Source of the DNA: Bacteroidales bacterium
GTDB lineage: Bacteria; Bacteroidota; Bacteroidia; Bacteroidales; UBA10428
Reading direction: 5' to 3'
Assembly (NCBI GenBank): GCA_035299085.1
Contig: DATGXG010000048.1
Location: 62,001-126,000, forward strand
Length of the DNA: 64,000 nucleotides
Each line of letters starts with the position of its first letter. The stretch's first letter is position 1. The notes below the pieces were generated by a model, which saw nothing but the letters and a program-made list of their open reading frames with translations, was not told the DNA's origin and did no database searches. The position numbers were made by a program, and so were the translations under genes. Below, in pieces: positions 16,761 to 25,065 of this stretch.

Positions 16761-18692
16761 TTAATTCGTATAAAACACAACTGCGGCCACGGCAACAGCA
16801 GTGAGAAACAATCCCATAGGCAACAGCAGTTTTAATTCGGTCATTGGCTTCAGGTCATGATTTTCAAAGCTTCGTTGCAGGTTTCTTAAACTCAGGAATA
16901 ATCCGGTCAAAATTGCAATGGCCTGGATCCAGGGAATATATTGCGGTATGAGCTGATGCCAGGGTATGTTAGCTGTTCCGAAGAAATCCCATCCCCAGCC
17001 GAACGGATCCGAAAGTGACTGTTCAATAAAAGTAACATTCACAAAAAGCATAGGGATTACAAAAGAGATCCACAACATCAGTCCCAGTGGCAACAGCGAT
17101 CCCGAAAAATGAAGAAAAGTGATCTTCCTGCCTGAATCTTTTTCAGACAATCGTATGCCTGCTTCAGCAGCCAGCCAAACAAGGGCCGGCACGATAAGCA
17201 ATACGAACACCCACATGATTACTGAATAGATTCCGAAAAGATCCCAGTTCTTTTTATCGATAATATTGATGAAATCCCTTATGCCGGGCCAATGACCTTC
17301 ATATAAAATACTGTATACAATCGAAAGGGCAAATATGGCTATAGTCTGCCAGGCCTGTGCAAGACTACGGGTTGACAACTCATTGGCAAAAGGCCTTGTG
17401 TAGATGGTCACATTATCATAGGCACAGCTTCTTGTACATTCCAGGCAAAGTCCGCAATCCGAGCCTTCTTCAATTTTTCCTGCATCCAGACCATATGGAC
17501 ATGCCCATCCGTAATCACTTCCGTTTTTGCATGATTTTTTCCTGCATTTGCTGCATACTGAACCCGACCTGGAATGCAGGACGATTTTACTGGTTCTGGA
17601 AAAAGGTCCTACAAAAACACTAACGGGACAAAGATACCGGCAAAAAGCGCGATGTTCCCAAATGAGTGCTAAAACCGTAGGAACAAGAAGAAGAAGGAAC
17701 ACAGTAACTCCTGAGGCAAAAGGTACTGCAACCAGGGTAGTTGAAAAGGTGGCAAAAACCATAAAGACGAAGAGCTTCGGCCATTCGTTGCTGAGCCGTT
17801 CAGGCCATTTGATCCATAACCCGTGCCTTTTGCCCTCATTTCCGTTATCGGGTCCGAAGAACGTATGCCTCTGAAACCAGTCGCCGAAAAACGGCAAAGG
17901 GCATATGGTACACCATATCCTGCCGAACAGAGGGGTCAGAACGGCAACAAGTACGAAAAGCCAGACAGCCCACATAAGAAGAACACCCAGGTTGCGCCCT
18001 GAAACCTTAGTCCCCAATGCCGTTGTCAATATCACTATGTAAATCATCACCATGGCCAGGATGGTCAGGATGAACTGGGGCCATCGTGATACGACCAGGT
18101 TACGTATGAATTTACTTTTCAGCAGGTCTCTGCCGTTATCAGTGCCGCCTGATACCAGTTTTAATGAAGGTTTTCTGAAAAAGCCGTATATCCATAAAAA
18201 CAGGACAGCGGCAAGGCAGCCCAGGCTGAAGAGTAAAAGTGTATTCGGAAGAATAATGAGTTTTCCCTGTTCAAATGCATGCATAGGGCCACACCACACA
18301 TGGCACCTGTAATTGCTGCGTGAAACAAGGTAATTTTGTATGCCCGGATGATGTGCAACAAGGATGACTTCTCTTGTATCAACCGGTGCCATGGAAGGAT
18401 TGCTGACACTGAAAACAGAAACATCATCCCTGGAAGGACTTACCTTGGCATCCACGTCAAATTCTTCGAGATAGAAGGAGTGGCCGGTATCGCGGGTCTT
18501 AAAGTTCAGATGCAATGTATCACCCCTGTGACACCGAATAACGGATGGTTCCTTTCCATAGCGAAAACTGGTTACGGTAATGTGACGGCCTGCAGGTTGA
18601 ACGGTGAAGAACTGGCCAATGAAAGCAACAAGAATACCAACAAGCGGAATGAAAAGTTTTTTCACCTGAAAATCATCTTTTGAGATTCCCAT
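16761..18692 (-). CDS. CuA-like cupredoxin fused to NosR/NapH-type 4Fe-4S polyferredoxin membrane protein
   Basis: 643 residues. A membrane helix (13-30) is followed by an extracytoplasmic beta domain with GHSFYLEEFDVDAKV (His71) and CHVWCGPMHAF (Cys130, Cys134, His138). This ligand set and spacing match the binuclear CuA site of cytochrome oxidase subunit II and nitrous oxide reductase, except that the axial Met position (141) is Glu. A second helix and a polytopic NapH/NosR/CcoG-like region follow, with RIWCTICPLPFFGDWF and FCRYLCPVSVF. A cytoplasmic ferredoxin part has CSKCRKKSC, ACPYG and CGLCLECTRSC. The inferred role is electron transfer across the inner membrane between Fe-S and copper centres. 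The start overlaps the FG-GAP gene by 20 bp. No nosZ, nosD or nosL is nearby, so a role in N2O reduction is not supported. Confidence 0.85.
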   Translation of the reverse strand: MGISKDDFQVKKLFIPLVGILVAFIGQFFTVQPAGRHITVTSFRYGKEPSVIRCHRGDTLHLNFKTRDTGHSFYLEEFDVDAKVSPSRDDVSVFSVSNPSMAPVDTREVILVAHHPGIQNYLVSRSNYRCHVWCGPMHAFEQGKLIILPNTLLLFSLGCLAAVLFLWIYGFFRKPSLKLVSGGTDNGRDLLKSKFIRNLVVSRWPQFILTILAMVMIYIVILTTALGTKVSGRNLGVLLMWAVWLFVLVAVLTPLFGRIWCTICPLPFFGDWFQRHTFFGPDNGNEGKRHGLWIKWPERLSNEWPKLFVFMVFATFSTTLVAVPFASGVTVFLLLLVPTVLALIWEHRAFCRYLCPVSVFVGPFSRTSKIVLHSRSGSVCSKCRKKSCKNGSDYGWACPYGLDAGKIEEGSDCGLCLECTRSCAYDNVTIYTRPFANELSTRSLAQAWQTIAIFALSIVYSILYEGHWPGIRDFINIIDKKNWDLFGIYSVIMWVFVLLIVPALVWLAAEAGIRLSEKDSGRKITFLHFSGSLLPLGLMLWISFVIPMLFVNVTFIEQSLSDPFGWGWDFFGTANIPWHQLIPQYIPWIQAIAILTGLFLSLRNLQRSFENHDLKPMTELKLLLPMGLFLTAVAVAAVVFYTN

Positions 18693-20079
18693 TGTTCAAC
18701 CAAACAGTGACCCTGCTCATACGGTCATATGGAGGATAAGCATGCATACCGCCTGTCACGAAATCCATCAGTCCGTCCTTGTTAAAATCGGCCATTTCAA
18801 GAGTGATGACATGAGTAGGGTTATTGGTTATATCATGTTCTGTGAACTGCTGTTTCCCGTTATTCTCAAGCCAGATCATGCTCATGGATTCCGGCTTGTC
18901 CCAAAGGTTGAATGCACTTACGGCAAAGAGGTCAAGGTCGCCGTCCTGGTCGATATCGATAGGACGTGCATTATATGCGCCAATGAAATTGCACAGCCTG
19001 TGAAACTCGAATACCAGGTCTCCTTTATTTTCAAGCCATTGAACACCATGCCAGGGTCTTCCCTGAGGAGGTATATAATCGAATGCATCTCCGTTTGTAT
19101 ACAGGATATCAAGGTCATTGTCCCTGTCAAGATCGCTCAGATATATTCCGCTTGAACCGAAGTCTTCATTGCTGGATCCAAAAATAAGCTTCGTTGTAAA
19201 ATTGCCTTTCCCGTCATTTACAAAAAGATAAATTTCCTCCCATTCCTGGCTTATGAGCGACAGAATATCAAGATCACCATCCTTATCTATATCGCTGAGT
19301 TCAACATTTATTCCGCCTGACAAGTGCTGCAGAATATGGCTTTCAAATTTCCAATTGCCAAGGTTCTCTATCCATCTTGTTTCTCCGTCATCGTAACCAA
19401 ACTGTGCAACGGCAAGGTCCATATCACCGTCACCATCCAGGTCGCCTGCCCTTACATCGGAAACACGGGCAATTTTGTCGGCAACATTATGTTTGATAAA
19501 AGTGCAATCGCCTTTATTTTCGAGCACAAGCACAGTGCCGATCTTATCGTTGCTCGGGAAAAGCAATCCCAGCACAGCAACCATAATATCCTTGTCGCCG
19601 TCACCATCGAAATCTGATACCTGAACATGAGCGGGAGCTATAAAACCGGATGCAAGCACTTTTTCCTTATAGGTATTCAATGGATATTGCCTGATCCATG
19701 AAATCGTGTTGCTCAGAGCGTCGCATATAATGATATCCTGCAGACTGTCTCCATCAAGGTCAGTCACCGTGAGATTAGAAATCAGGGGTGGCTGAGTTAT
19801 AGCGTCACCTACCGGCATAGGTTTCAGAAAATCGATCTTTGCACCTTTCGCGGTTTCAATATCTGCTTCTTTCTTCTGGCCTGTCCGGTTGGTAATCCTG
19901 TGTAAAACTTCTTTAACCGTAATACCGCTTCGTTTAGCCTGTAAATTAAGTATAACTACAGGTAAACCTATAATAATGGCAAGGACAAGAATAACGGAGA
20001 TAATATTTTTAGTTATTGAATTCTTTCGGTTTGTAGTTTTATGTTTCGGCATGATTAATGGCATTAGTTTTTTATGCAT
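18673..20079 (-). CDS. Membrane-anchored FG-GAP/VCBS beta-propeller protein
   Basis: 468 residues. An N-terminal helix (NIISVILVLAIIIGLPVVIL) anchors a periplasmic propeller. At least six repeats carry Asp-rich calcium loops, for example VTDLDGDSLQDIIICD, VSDFDGDGDKDIMVAV, GDLDGDGDMDLAVAQ, SDIDKDGDLDILS, SDLDRDNDLDILYTN and DIDQDGDLDLFAVSA. Such propellers bind partners or carbohydrates rather than catalyse. The start could instead be ATG 20064 or 20052 (MPKHKTTNRK); the longest start overlaps the upstream FISUMP gene by 16 bp. The stop overlaps the CuA-polyferredoxin gene by 20 bp, so the two are translationally coupled and probably work together. Confidence 0.87.
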   Translation of the reverse strand: MHKKLMPLIMPKHKTTNRKNSITKNIISVILVLAIIIGLPVVILNLQAKRSGITVKEVLHRITNRTGQKKEADIETAKGAKIDFLKPMPVGDAITQPPLISNLTVTDLDGDSLQDIIICDALSNTISWIRQYPLNTYKEKVLASGFIAPAHVQVSDFDGDGDKDIMVAVLGLLFPSNDKIGTVLVLENKGDCTFIKHNVADKIARVSDVRAGDLDGDGDMDLAVAQFGYDDGETRWIENLGNWKFESHILQHLSGGINVELSDIDKDGDLDILSLISQEWEEIYLFVNDGKGNFTTKLIFGSSNEDFGSSGIYLSDLDRDNDLDILYTNGDAFDYIPPQGRPWHGVQWLENKGDLVFEFHRLCNFIGAYNARPIDIDQDGDLDLFAVSAFNLWDKPESMSMIWLENNGKQQFTEHDITNNPTHVITLEMADFNKDGLMDFVTGGMHAYPPYDRMSRVTVWLNNGNLKR

Positions 20080-20711
20080 CTGACCGATGCTCCATAGATT
20101 TTCTCGTATGTCATGAAATTGATATCACATTTCGGATAATTAAGAACCCTTAGCCATGCACTGATTTCATCATTGGAGGTAGATGACCACCAGTAACCGA
20201 AACTGCCTGAACCATAAAAAACACCTGACCTGTTCCGGCAACCCGAAGGCAATCCGTTAAAAGACCCCACTTTGTTTTCCTTGTCAAGCCTGTTATCGAT
20301 TCTAAGTATCATAGCCGATTTTACACTACCACCCAACAAATTGATCATAGCCGTCCATTCATCATCGGTTGTAACATGCCAGCCCTTCGGGGCTAATCCA
20401 CGGGGATCAGTAACGGCATACCAGTTATATAATAAACCCTGCTTATCCGCGTTTTTGTCATTGCCATCCGGATAGCACCATGCCGGTTTTCCCTGCATTC
20501 CGAAATTAACCCACTCCTCATCAGTTCGGGCAAACGGAATGTCATCCCCGTTCCTGAAATGCAAAACGCGGAGATTTTCAGCCATCCAGATCTGGTTGCC
20601 GATCTTTAGTTTTTCATATGAATTACCGTCTGAATCCTTTATTGTATGGCTGCATGATAATAGAAAAAGAACGGATGTAAAGCAACAGAAAGGAAAAAAA
20701 ATAAACTTCAT
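20064..20711 (-). CDS. FISUMP-domain lipoprotein
   Basis: 215 residues. A signal with a lipobox (LFLLSCSH) makes it a likely lipoprotein. The mature part is the 'Fibrobacter succinogenes major paralogous' domain, related to formylglycine-like/C-type lectin folds: DSDGNSYEKLKIGNQIWMAENLR, YNWYAVTDPRGLAPKGWHVTTDDEW, GGSVKSAM, then GCRNRSGVFYGSG, YWWSSTSND and ASVRCIKN. The domain is common in surface lipoproteins of Bacteroidota; its role is unknown. It heads the overlapping three-gene unit with the propeller and CuA-polyferredoxin genes. Confidence 0.9.
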   Translation of the reverse strand: MKFIFFPFCCFTSVLFLLSCSHTIKDSDGNSYEKLKIGNQIWMAENLRVLHFRNGDDIPFARTDEEWVNFGMQGKPAWCYPDGNDKNADKQGLLYNWYAVTDPRGLAPKGWHVTTDDEWTAMINLLGGSVKSAMILRIDNRLDKENKVGSFNGLPSGCRNRSGVFYGSGSFGYWWSSTSNDEISAWLRVLNYPKCDINFMTYEKIYGASVRCIKN

Positions 20712-20746
20712 TTTAGGTTTTTCTCAGATTAACTTCAACTCAATAT

Positions 20747-21265
20747 TTAAGGGAGAATGTAGATTCCATTCAGATTATCTTTTCTTTTATGTAAAAAACG
20801 GATGCTCACTCCAAAAGACACCGCTACCGGTTTACCGTTTATGGTTCCGGATTTCCATGAAGGCATTCCGGATAAGGCCCTGATGCACTCATCATCCATA
20901 TCCTTCCTTACACTCCTTTTAATGCTGACCTCTTCAGGTTTGCCTTCGGATGAAATCACAAAACGGGCAATAACCCTGCCTTCATATCCCTCGTTTGCTG
21001 CAGATTTCGGATACCGGATTGTTTTCCTCAGATAGCTTTCAAAGGCATCCTGACCACCAGGGAATTCAGGCATATTTTCACAGAACATATAAACGGTGTC
21101 ATTGGAATGTCCGTAAGTAGTGTCAATTATGAAGTCATCGGGAGCTTTAACAGTATCTGTAAGCGATATAGAATCGGAAACAACCAAAGATACAGATTTA
21201 TCAGGGTTAGTTATACATGCACCTGCCAGATTGAACAGAATAATTGTAATTACGATTAATCGCAT
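20747..21265 (-). CDS. TonB C-terminal-domain lipoprotein
   Basis: 172 residues. The N-terminus is a lipoprotein signal (IILFNLAGACITN) instead of the membrane helix and proline-rich linker of normal TonB. The C-terminus is a clear TonB domain: CENMPEFPGGQDAFESYLRK, IRYPKSAANEGYEGRVIARF, EEVSIKRSVRKDMDDECIRAL and PVAVSFGVSIRF. Without an inner-membrane anchor it cannot transmit energy from ExbBD in the usual way. Such lipid-anchored TonB domains are common orphans in Bacteroidota and may have a structural or binding role. It is 35 bp upstream of the FISUMP gene on the same strand. Confidence 0.87.
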   Translation of the reverse strand: MRLIVITIILFNLAGACITNPDKSVSLVVSDSISLTDTVKAPDDFIIDTTYGHSNDTVYMFCENMPEFPGGQDAFESYLRKTIRYPKSAANEGYEGRVIARFVISSEGKPEEVSIKRSVRKDMDDECIRALSGMPSWKSGTINGKPVAVSFGVSIRFLHKRKDNLNGIYILP

Positions 21266-21472
21266 TTCGAAAAACTAAGAAATAGTACTTTTCAGATCAA
21301 AGCTAAAACGACTTTTCAATCAGGACACCAATAATCGACGAAACCCTAAAATGTGTGTACATAAAATTTAATTATATGTACCACCGGAAAACCTCATTAT
21401 GTCATAATGATGAATTTTATGGCTGTTTTTTTAGTATTTTGTATCGCACTTTACAACCCAAAATTTCACATT

Positions 21473-22708
21473 ATGAAAAAACTAAGTCTGCTGACCATTT
21501 GCATTTCCTTCATTTTCCTCTTTACAACCTGCGAAAAGGATAGCAACACAAAACCTTCTCAAAAAGAATCAAAGGTTTTTGATGTCACCTATACGGATAA
21601 TACCGTTGTAATCGATAGCCTGGCGATTAATGATGTCCGGATCGATACTGCTGCTTACACCTATTACTTTGACAATAATGATCCCAACCTTGATAACCTG
21701 GAAACAGGCGATATTCTTATCCTTTACGGGGTGGCCCTGAGACGGGTGACTTCAATTGATATGATCGGAGATGAAACCCGTGTTGAAACCGAATATGCTT
21801 CACTGAATGAAGCAATCAAAGACGGAGAAATTTCGTGGAACAAAAAAATAAGTTTTAAGGACGGAGTTGTTCCCACAGTGATGATGGGCGGAAAACCGGT
21901 GCCCTTCAAGTCGACATCATCTGATGGTTATGAATTTGAATTTACATACGGCCAGTATGATTACAGTATAAAATTTGACTTTGCTGAATCGAGTGCGAAT
22001 GTTGAATTTGGCATTACAAAAAAGCTTGTGAATCCGATTACAGCCAGGTTTACCGCCAAAGGTACAATTAACAACTTCAATTCTGAAACAGATATGAAGT
22101 TTGAAAACAGTACGCTTACTTCCTTTGATCAAAAGAATGCAAATATTTCCGGCGACCTTACATTGAATCTTACAGTGGCCGGATCGGGAAGTGATGCGCT
22201 CACTTTCGACTTTCCGGTCGTCCTTTTGAAATATCCTTTGATGGTTGGGCCTATACCTGTGGTGATTAACGTAAAAGTTCTGTTTGTGGTGAATTGCGTG
22301 GTTCCTGTAGACGGTTCATCGCAGGTTGAAGCCAAATTCAGTTACAATTCAACCACAGGAGTGAAATATAATGGCAGTGATGTAAGTGCCGATGCCACAA
22401 TCGGTGATTATACAATTGGTAAGAAGCTGAACCAGACCGGTGCATCTTCAGCCATTGCAGCCAATTTCGGACTTGCATTTCCGAGGCTTGAACTGGAGTT
22501 GTTCGGGGAAGTAATTGTGCCTTATATCCAGACTGCTTTTCTGATCGGAGGAGACTATACTTTCACCCCGGCCTGCCAGCAGGCAAAGGCACAGTTCATA
22601 GGAGCGTGCGGGGTTGATTTATCCTTCCTTGGATTTGGCTACAGCGCCAAGAAAACACTGTGGCAGGAGGAAAAGATACTGCTGCAATCAGGGGATTGCG
22701 CGAAATAG
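21473..22708 (+). CDS. Hypothetical lipoprotein
   Basis: 411 residues from the ATG at 21473 (MKKLSLLTICISFIFLFTTC). The frame is open upstream to 21407, but this start gives a clean lipoprotein signal with a lipobox ending at Cys20. The mature part is beta-rich and polar, with no recognised domain. The central region (AESSANVEFGITKKL to GDLTLNLTVAG) looks like repeated antiparallel strands. Cysteines near the C-terminus (TFTPACQQAKAQFIGACGVD, LQSGDCAK) could form disulfides. It is an outer-membrane surface or periplasmic protein by inference. It abuts the convergent gene at 22709. Confidence 0.72.
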   Translation: MKKLSLLTICISFIFLFTTCEKDSNTKPSQKESKVFDVTYTDNTVVIDSLAINDVRIDTAAYTYYFDNNDPNLDNLETGDILILYGVALRRVTSIDMIGDETRVETEYASLNEAIKDGEISWNKKISFKDGVVPTVMMGGKPVPFKSTSSDGYEFEFTYGQYDYSIKFDFAESSANVEFGITKKLVNPITARFTAKGTINNFNSETDMKFENSTLTSFDQKNANISGDLTLNLTVAGSGSDALTFDFPVVLLKYPLMVGPIPVVINVKVLFVVNCVVPVDGSSQVEAKFSYNSTTGVKYNGSDVSADATIGDYTIGKKLNQTGASSAIAANFGLAFPRLELELFGEVIVPYIQTAFLIGGDYTFTPACQQAKAQFIGACGVDLSFLGFGYSAKKTLWQEEKILLQSGDCAK

Positions 22709-23134
22709 TTAAAACCTGTAAACCAGCCCAAACCCGGCTGAAGTGCCATTATACCGGAGACCAGCTGAAAGCCCGTCCAGTTTCTTTTTATACTGGATTA
22801 CCTTTCGTTTGCCTATTGATTTCAATATGGAGCCTCCGATTATCATGTCAATGCCGAAACCGGTTCCATATACACCTACATAATACAGAGGATCAGCGGT
22901 ATAATCATATTCGTAACCATGTTCTACCGATAATATCGAATATATAGAGCCAATACCTACCAGGGTTGTAACTGTGCCGGCGAATTGCAGGACCGTGCCT
23001 GTTTTCTTCATTTTTGTATAAGACAGGATTTTATGCTGGTAAAGTACCTGTGGATCAGTGTTCCGCTCAACAACCTGGGCTTGAATCTCGGATGCAAAAA
23101 CAAAAAGCAGAACTATAAAGAATAGAGGTTTAAT
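22709..23134 (-). CDS. Exported small membrane protein lacking a normal start codon
   Basis: The first ATG (23011) lies inside the protein: it aligns with MSKTG of the paralogue at 12658-13098. In the same open frame, 41 codons upstream encode a complete signal peptide and mature start (ATT, then KPLFFIVLLFVFASEIQAQ, then VLYQHKILSYTKM) that continue the alignment (LYQHK against LYEHK). No ATG, GTG or TTG is available there. The natural start position is the ATT codon at 23132-23134. This is either a rare ATT-initiated gene or a gene whose start was recently lost. The rest has two glycine-rich hydrophobic segments and ends GFGLVYRF. It would be 141 residues. Confidence 0.6.
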   Translation of the reverse strand: MKPLFFIVLLFVFASEIQAQVVERNTDPQVLYQHKILSYTKMKKTGTVLQFAGTVTTLVGIGSIYSILSVEHGYEYDYTADPLYYVGVYGTGFGIDMIIGGSILKSIGKRKVIQYKKKLDGLSAGLRYNGTSAGFGLVYRF

Positions 23135-23189
23135 AAAATGGGGTTTATAACCCGTTTTACGGATAAAACCGATAGCGGTTACAAGAGTA

Positions 23190-23245
23190 TTTACGATTTA
23201 CGATTTACGATTTACGATTTACGATTTACGATTTACGATTTACGA
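23190..23245. repeat. Heptanucleotide tandem array (TTTACGA)x8
   Basis: Eight exact copies of a 7-bp unit lie between the small exported-protein gene and the GH32 gene. The 215-bp gap 23135-23349 holds this array, the next array and a degenerate GTCCCTAA run (23312-23337), and nothing gene-like. Confidence 0.95.
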
Positions 23246-23274
23246 TAAGAATGAGTGATTGGTGACTGGAGATT

Positions 23275-23309
23275 GGTGACTGGTGACTGGTGACTGGTGA
23301 CTGGTGACT
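23275..23309. repeat. Heptanucleotide tandem array (GGTGACT)x5
   Basis: Five exact 7-bp copies, preceded by degenerate copies from about 23258. A second, unrelated heptamer unit within 30 bp of the TTTACGA array. Confidence 0.93.
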
Positions 23310-23349
23310 GTGTCCCTAACGTCCCTAAGGTCCCTGGACTGATCACAAA

Positions 23350-24837
23350 TCAATGATTACCTTTTACTGACCATATCCTCATCTCTACCCCATCCGCATT
23401 ACCTGTTGAAGAACTTACATTTACTGAATCAAGACTTTCACGGGGAAAAATAAGATCCGTAATCACGTACACGCCGCCATTAAAGAACAGTTCGGCAGAA
23501 CACCGATCGATATACAGATCCAGGGTGAATAGCCCGGATCCGGTGCCTGTAAATACACTATGAACATTTGATGCAAAAAGTGTATCGAAATCCGAGATTC
23601 CTGCTGTTCTCCGGTCAAGCCACAACTCACCGGTGCCTGAATCAAAGCCTGCAATCAATTTCTGTCCTTTTTTGTTGGAAACGGTGAGTATGATTTGTTC
23701 CGGTTTATCGCCCCCGGCCTTCACACGTATGTGTGATGCCTGCAATTGCCGGTTCTCAATTACAAGGCTGTCAGCTTTTTCGAATTCCCTGACAGGTGCA
23801 CTTTTCAGCAAATATTCATCTTTATTCAGTACAAGCGAAAGCTCCCTTGGAATGGTCATTGCACTTCTCCAAGGGTGTGTCGGAACTTTCTGTGCATAGG
23901 CCCAGTTGCTCATCCATCCCAGAAAGATCCTGCGGTCACCTGTATTCGACCATGTCACACCGGCATAATTGTCCATCCCGTAATCAACCCATTTTACATT
24001 GGATTCTTCCCATGTAAAACGGTGACCGTCAAAATTACCTATAAAGTATTGAGTTCCGGATCCGCCATTCGGAGCACCGGGATTAATGCTTACAAGCAGA
24101 ACCCATTTTTTTACAGCTTCTTTACCGGCAACCGGTAATTCAAACAAATCGGGGCATTCCCACACACCGCCGTGTGCGCCGACTGCCTGGCCGAATTCAC
24201 TTTCAAATTTCCAGTGAAGCAAATCAGGTGACGAATAAAATTGTACCCTGTCTGCAGCAGCAAGGGTCATAATCCAAACCTTTGAGGGTTCATACCAGGT
24301 AACCTTCGGATCACGGAAATCCCTGATCCCGGGATTGCGGACCACAGGATTGCCGGGGTACTTTGTCCATGTTCTTCCTTTATCGGTACTATAGGCCAGT
24401 CCCTGGTACTGAAAATCGTTCCTTCCTTCGTCGGCCAGCTTCTGATTATGATAGGCATAAATGGCAACCATAGCCGGGTTAAGGCTGTCGCCAAGCCCTG
24501 ATGTATTCTGCAGGTCCATTACCGCACTACCGGAGAATATATAACCAAGACTGTCGGGATACAGTGCAATGGGTAAATGATTCCAGTGAACCATGTCGGT
24601 ACTGACGGCATGTCCCCAGTGCATCGGTCCCCAAACAGTCGAATCGGGGTAGTACTGGTAGAACAAATGGTATTCGCCGTCATAATATACAAGGCCATTA
24701 GGGTCGTTCATCCAGCCTGAATCCGGGGTGAAATGATAAAGAGGACGGAACGGCTCGGAGGATGATGTAACTGAAAGCTGACGATTGCAGGCTGCCAGAA
24801 CCAGGATTGAAAACAGGAGGATGGAAGACAGTTTCAT
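23350..24837 (-). CDS. Glycoside hydrolase family 32 lipoprotein (fructanase/levanase-like)
   Basis: 495 residues from the ATG at 24837. The frame runs 9 codons further, but those come from the end of the palindromic repeat. A lipobox (ILVLAAC) marks it as a surface or periplasmic lipoprotein. GH32 signatures: WMNDPNGLVYYDGEYHLFYQ (nucleophile Asp), FSGSAV, FRDPKVTWYE (transition-state Asp) and WECPDLFEL (acid/base Glu), followed by a C-terminal beta-sandwich with DRRTAG and LDLYIDRCSAELFFNGG. It hydrolyses beta-fructosides such as levan, inulin or sucrose. It lies downstream of the glycyl-radical/ROK/DeoR operon on the same strand, separated by a palindromic repeat, and could share its regulation. 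Confidence 0.94.
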   Translation of the reverse strand: MKLSSILLFSILVLAACNRQLSVTSSSEPFRPLYHFTPDSGWMNDPNGLVYYDGEYHLFYQYYPDSTVWGPMHWGHAVSTDMVHWNHLPIALYPDSLGYIFSGSAVMDLQNTSGLGDSLNPAMVAIYAYHNQKLADEGRNDFQYQGLAYSTDKGRTWTKYPGNPVVRNPGIRDFRDPKVTWYEPSKVWIMTLAAADRVQFYSSPDLLHWKFESEFGQAVGAHGGVWECPDLFELPVAGKEAVKKWVLLVSINPGAPNGGSGTQYFIGNFDGHRFTWEESNVKWVDYGMDNYAGVTWSNTGDRRIFLGWMSNWAYAQKVPTHPWRSAMTIPRELSLVLNKDEYLLKSAPVREFEKADSLVIENRQLQASHIRVKAGGDKPEQIILTVSNKKGQKLIAGFDSGTGELWLDRRTAGISDFDTLFASNVHSVFTGTGSGLFTLDLYIDRCSAELFFNGGVYVITDLIFPRESLDSVNVSSSTGNADGVEMRIWSVKGNH

Positions 24838-24857
24838 AGTTTGTAGTTTATTAAAGT

Positions 24858-25059
24858 CCGTCATTGCGAGGAGCTTGAATCACAATGATTATGGTAATTA
24901 ATAATCGCGACGAAGCAATCTGCCCGAACTGGAATGGCTTAGTAAAGACATTCTGTTCGCTGTTGTACTTTTTGTGATGTTCTGCCTGTGCCGGCAGATT
25001 GCTTCGTCGACAGATAATTCTGCTATAATCAATATTATGTTACGCTCCTCGCAATGACG
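24858..25059. repeat. ~200-bp palindromic repeat, copy 2
   Basis: CCGTCATTGCGAGGAGC at the left end, and GCTCCTCGCAATGACG at the right. Inner inverted segments GCGACGAAGCAATCTGCC and GGCAGATTGCTTCGTCG are present. It lies 6 bp from the DeoR stop and 20 bp from the GH32 start. A transcript running from deoR into GH32 would carry the hairpin. Confidence 0.92.
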
Positions 25060-25065
25060 TTCTTT

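Noticed and set aside
16761..18692. Nitrous oxide reduction (nos) locus
   Set aside because: There is NosR/NapH resemblance, but no nosZ, nosD, nosF, nosY or nosL in the window; the FISUMP and FG-GAP neighbours do not belong to a nos cluster.
23190..23309. CRISPR-like array
   Set aside because: The units are 7 bp and contiguous with no spacers, so this is a tandem repeat and not CRISPR.
24838..24864. Nine extra N-terminal residues for the GH32 protein
   Set aside because: The upstream ATG is part of the palindromic repeat end (ATGACG) and lies before the lipoprotein signal.
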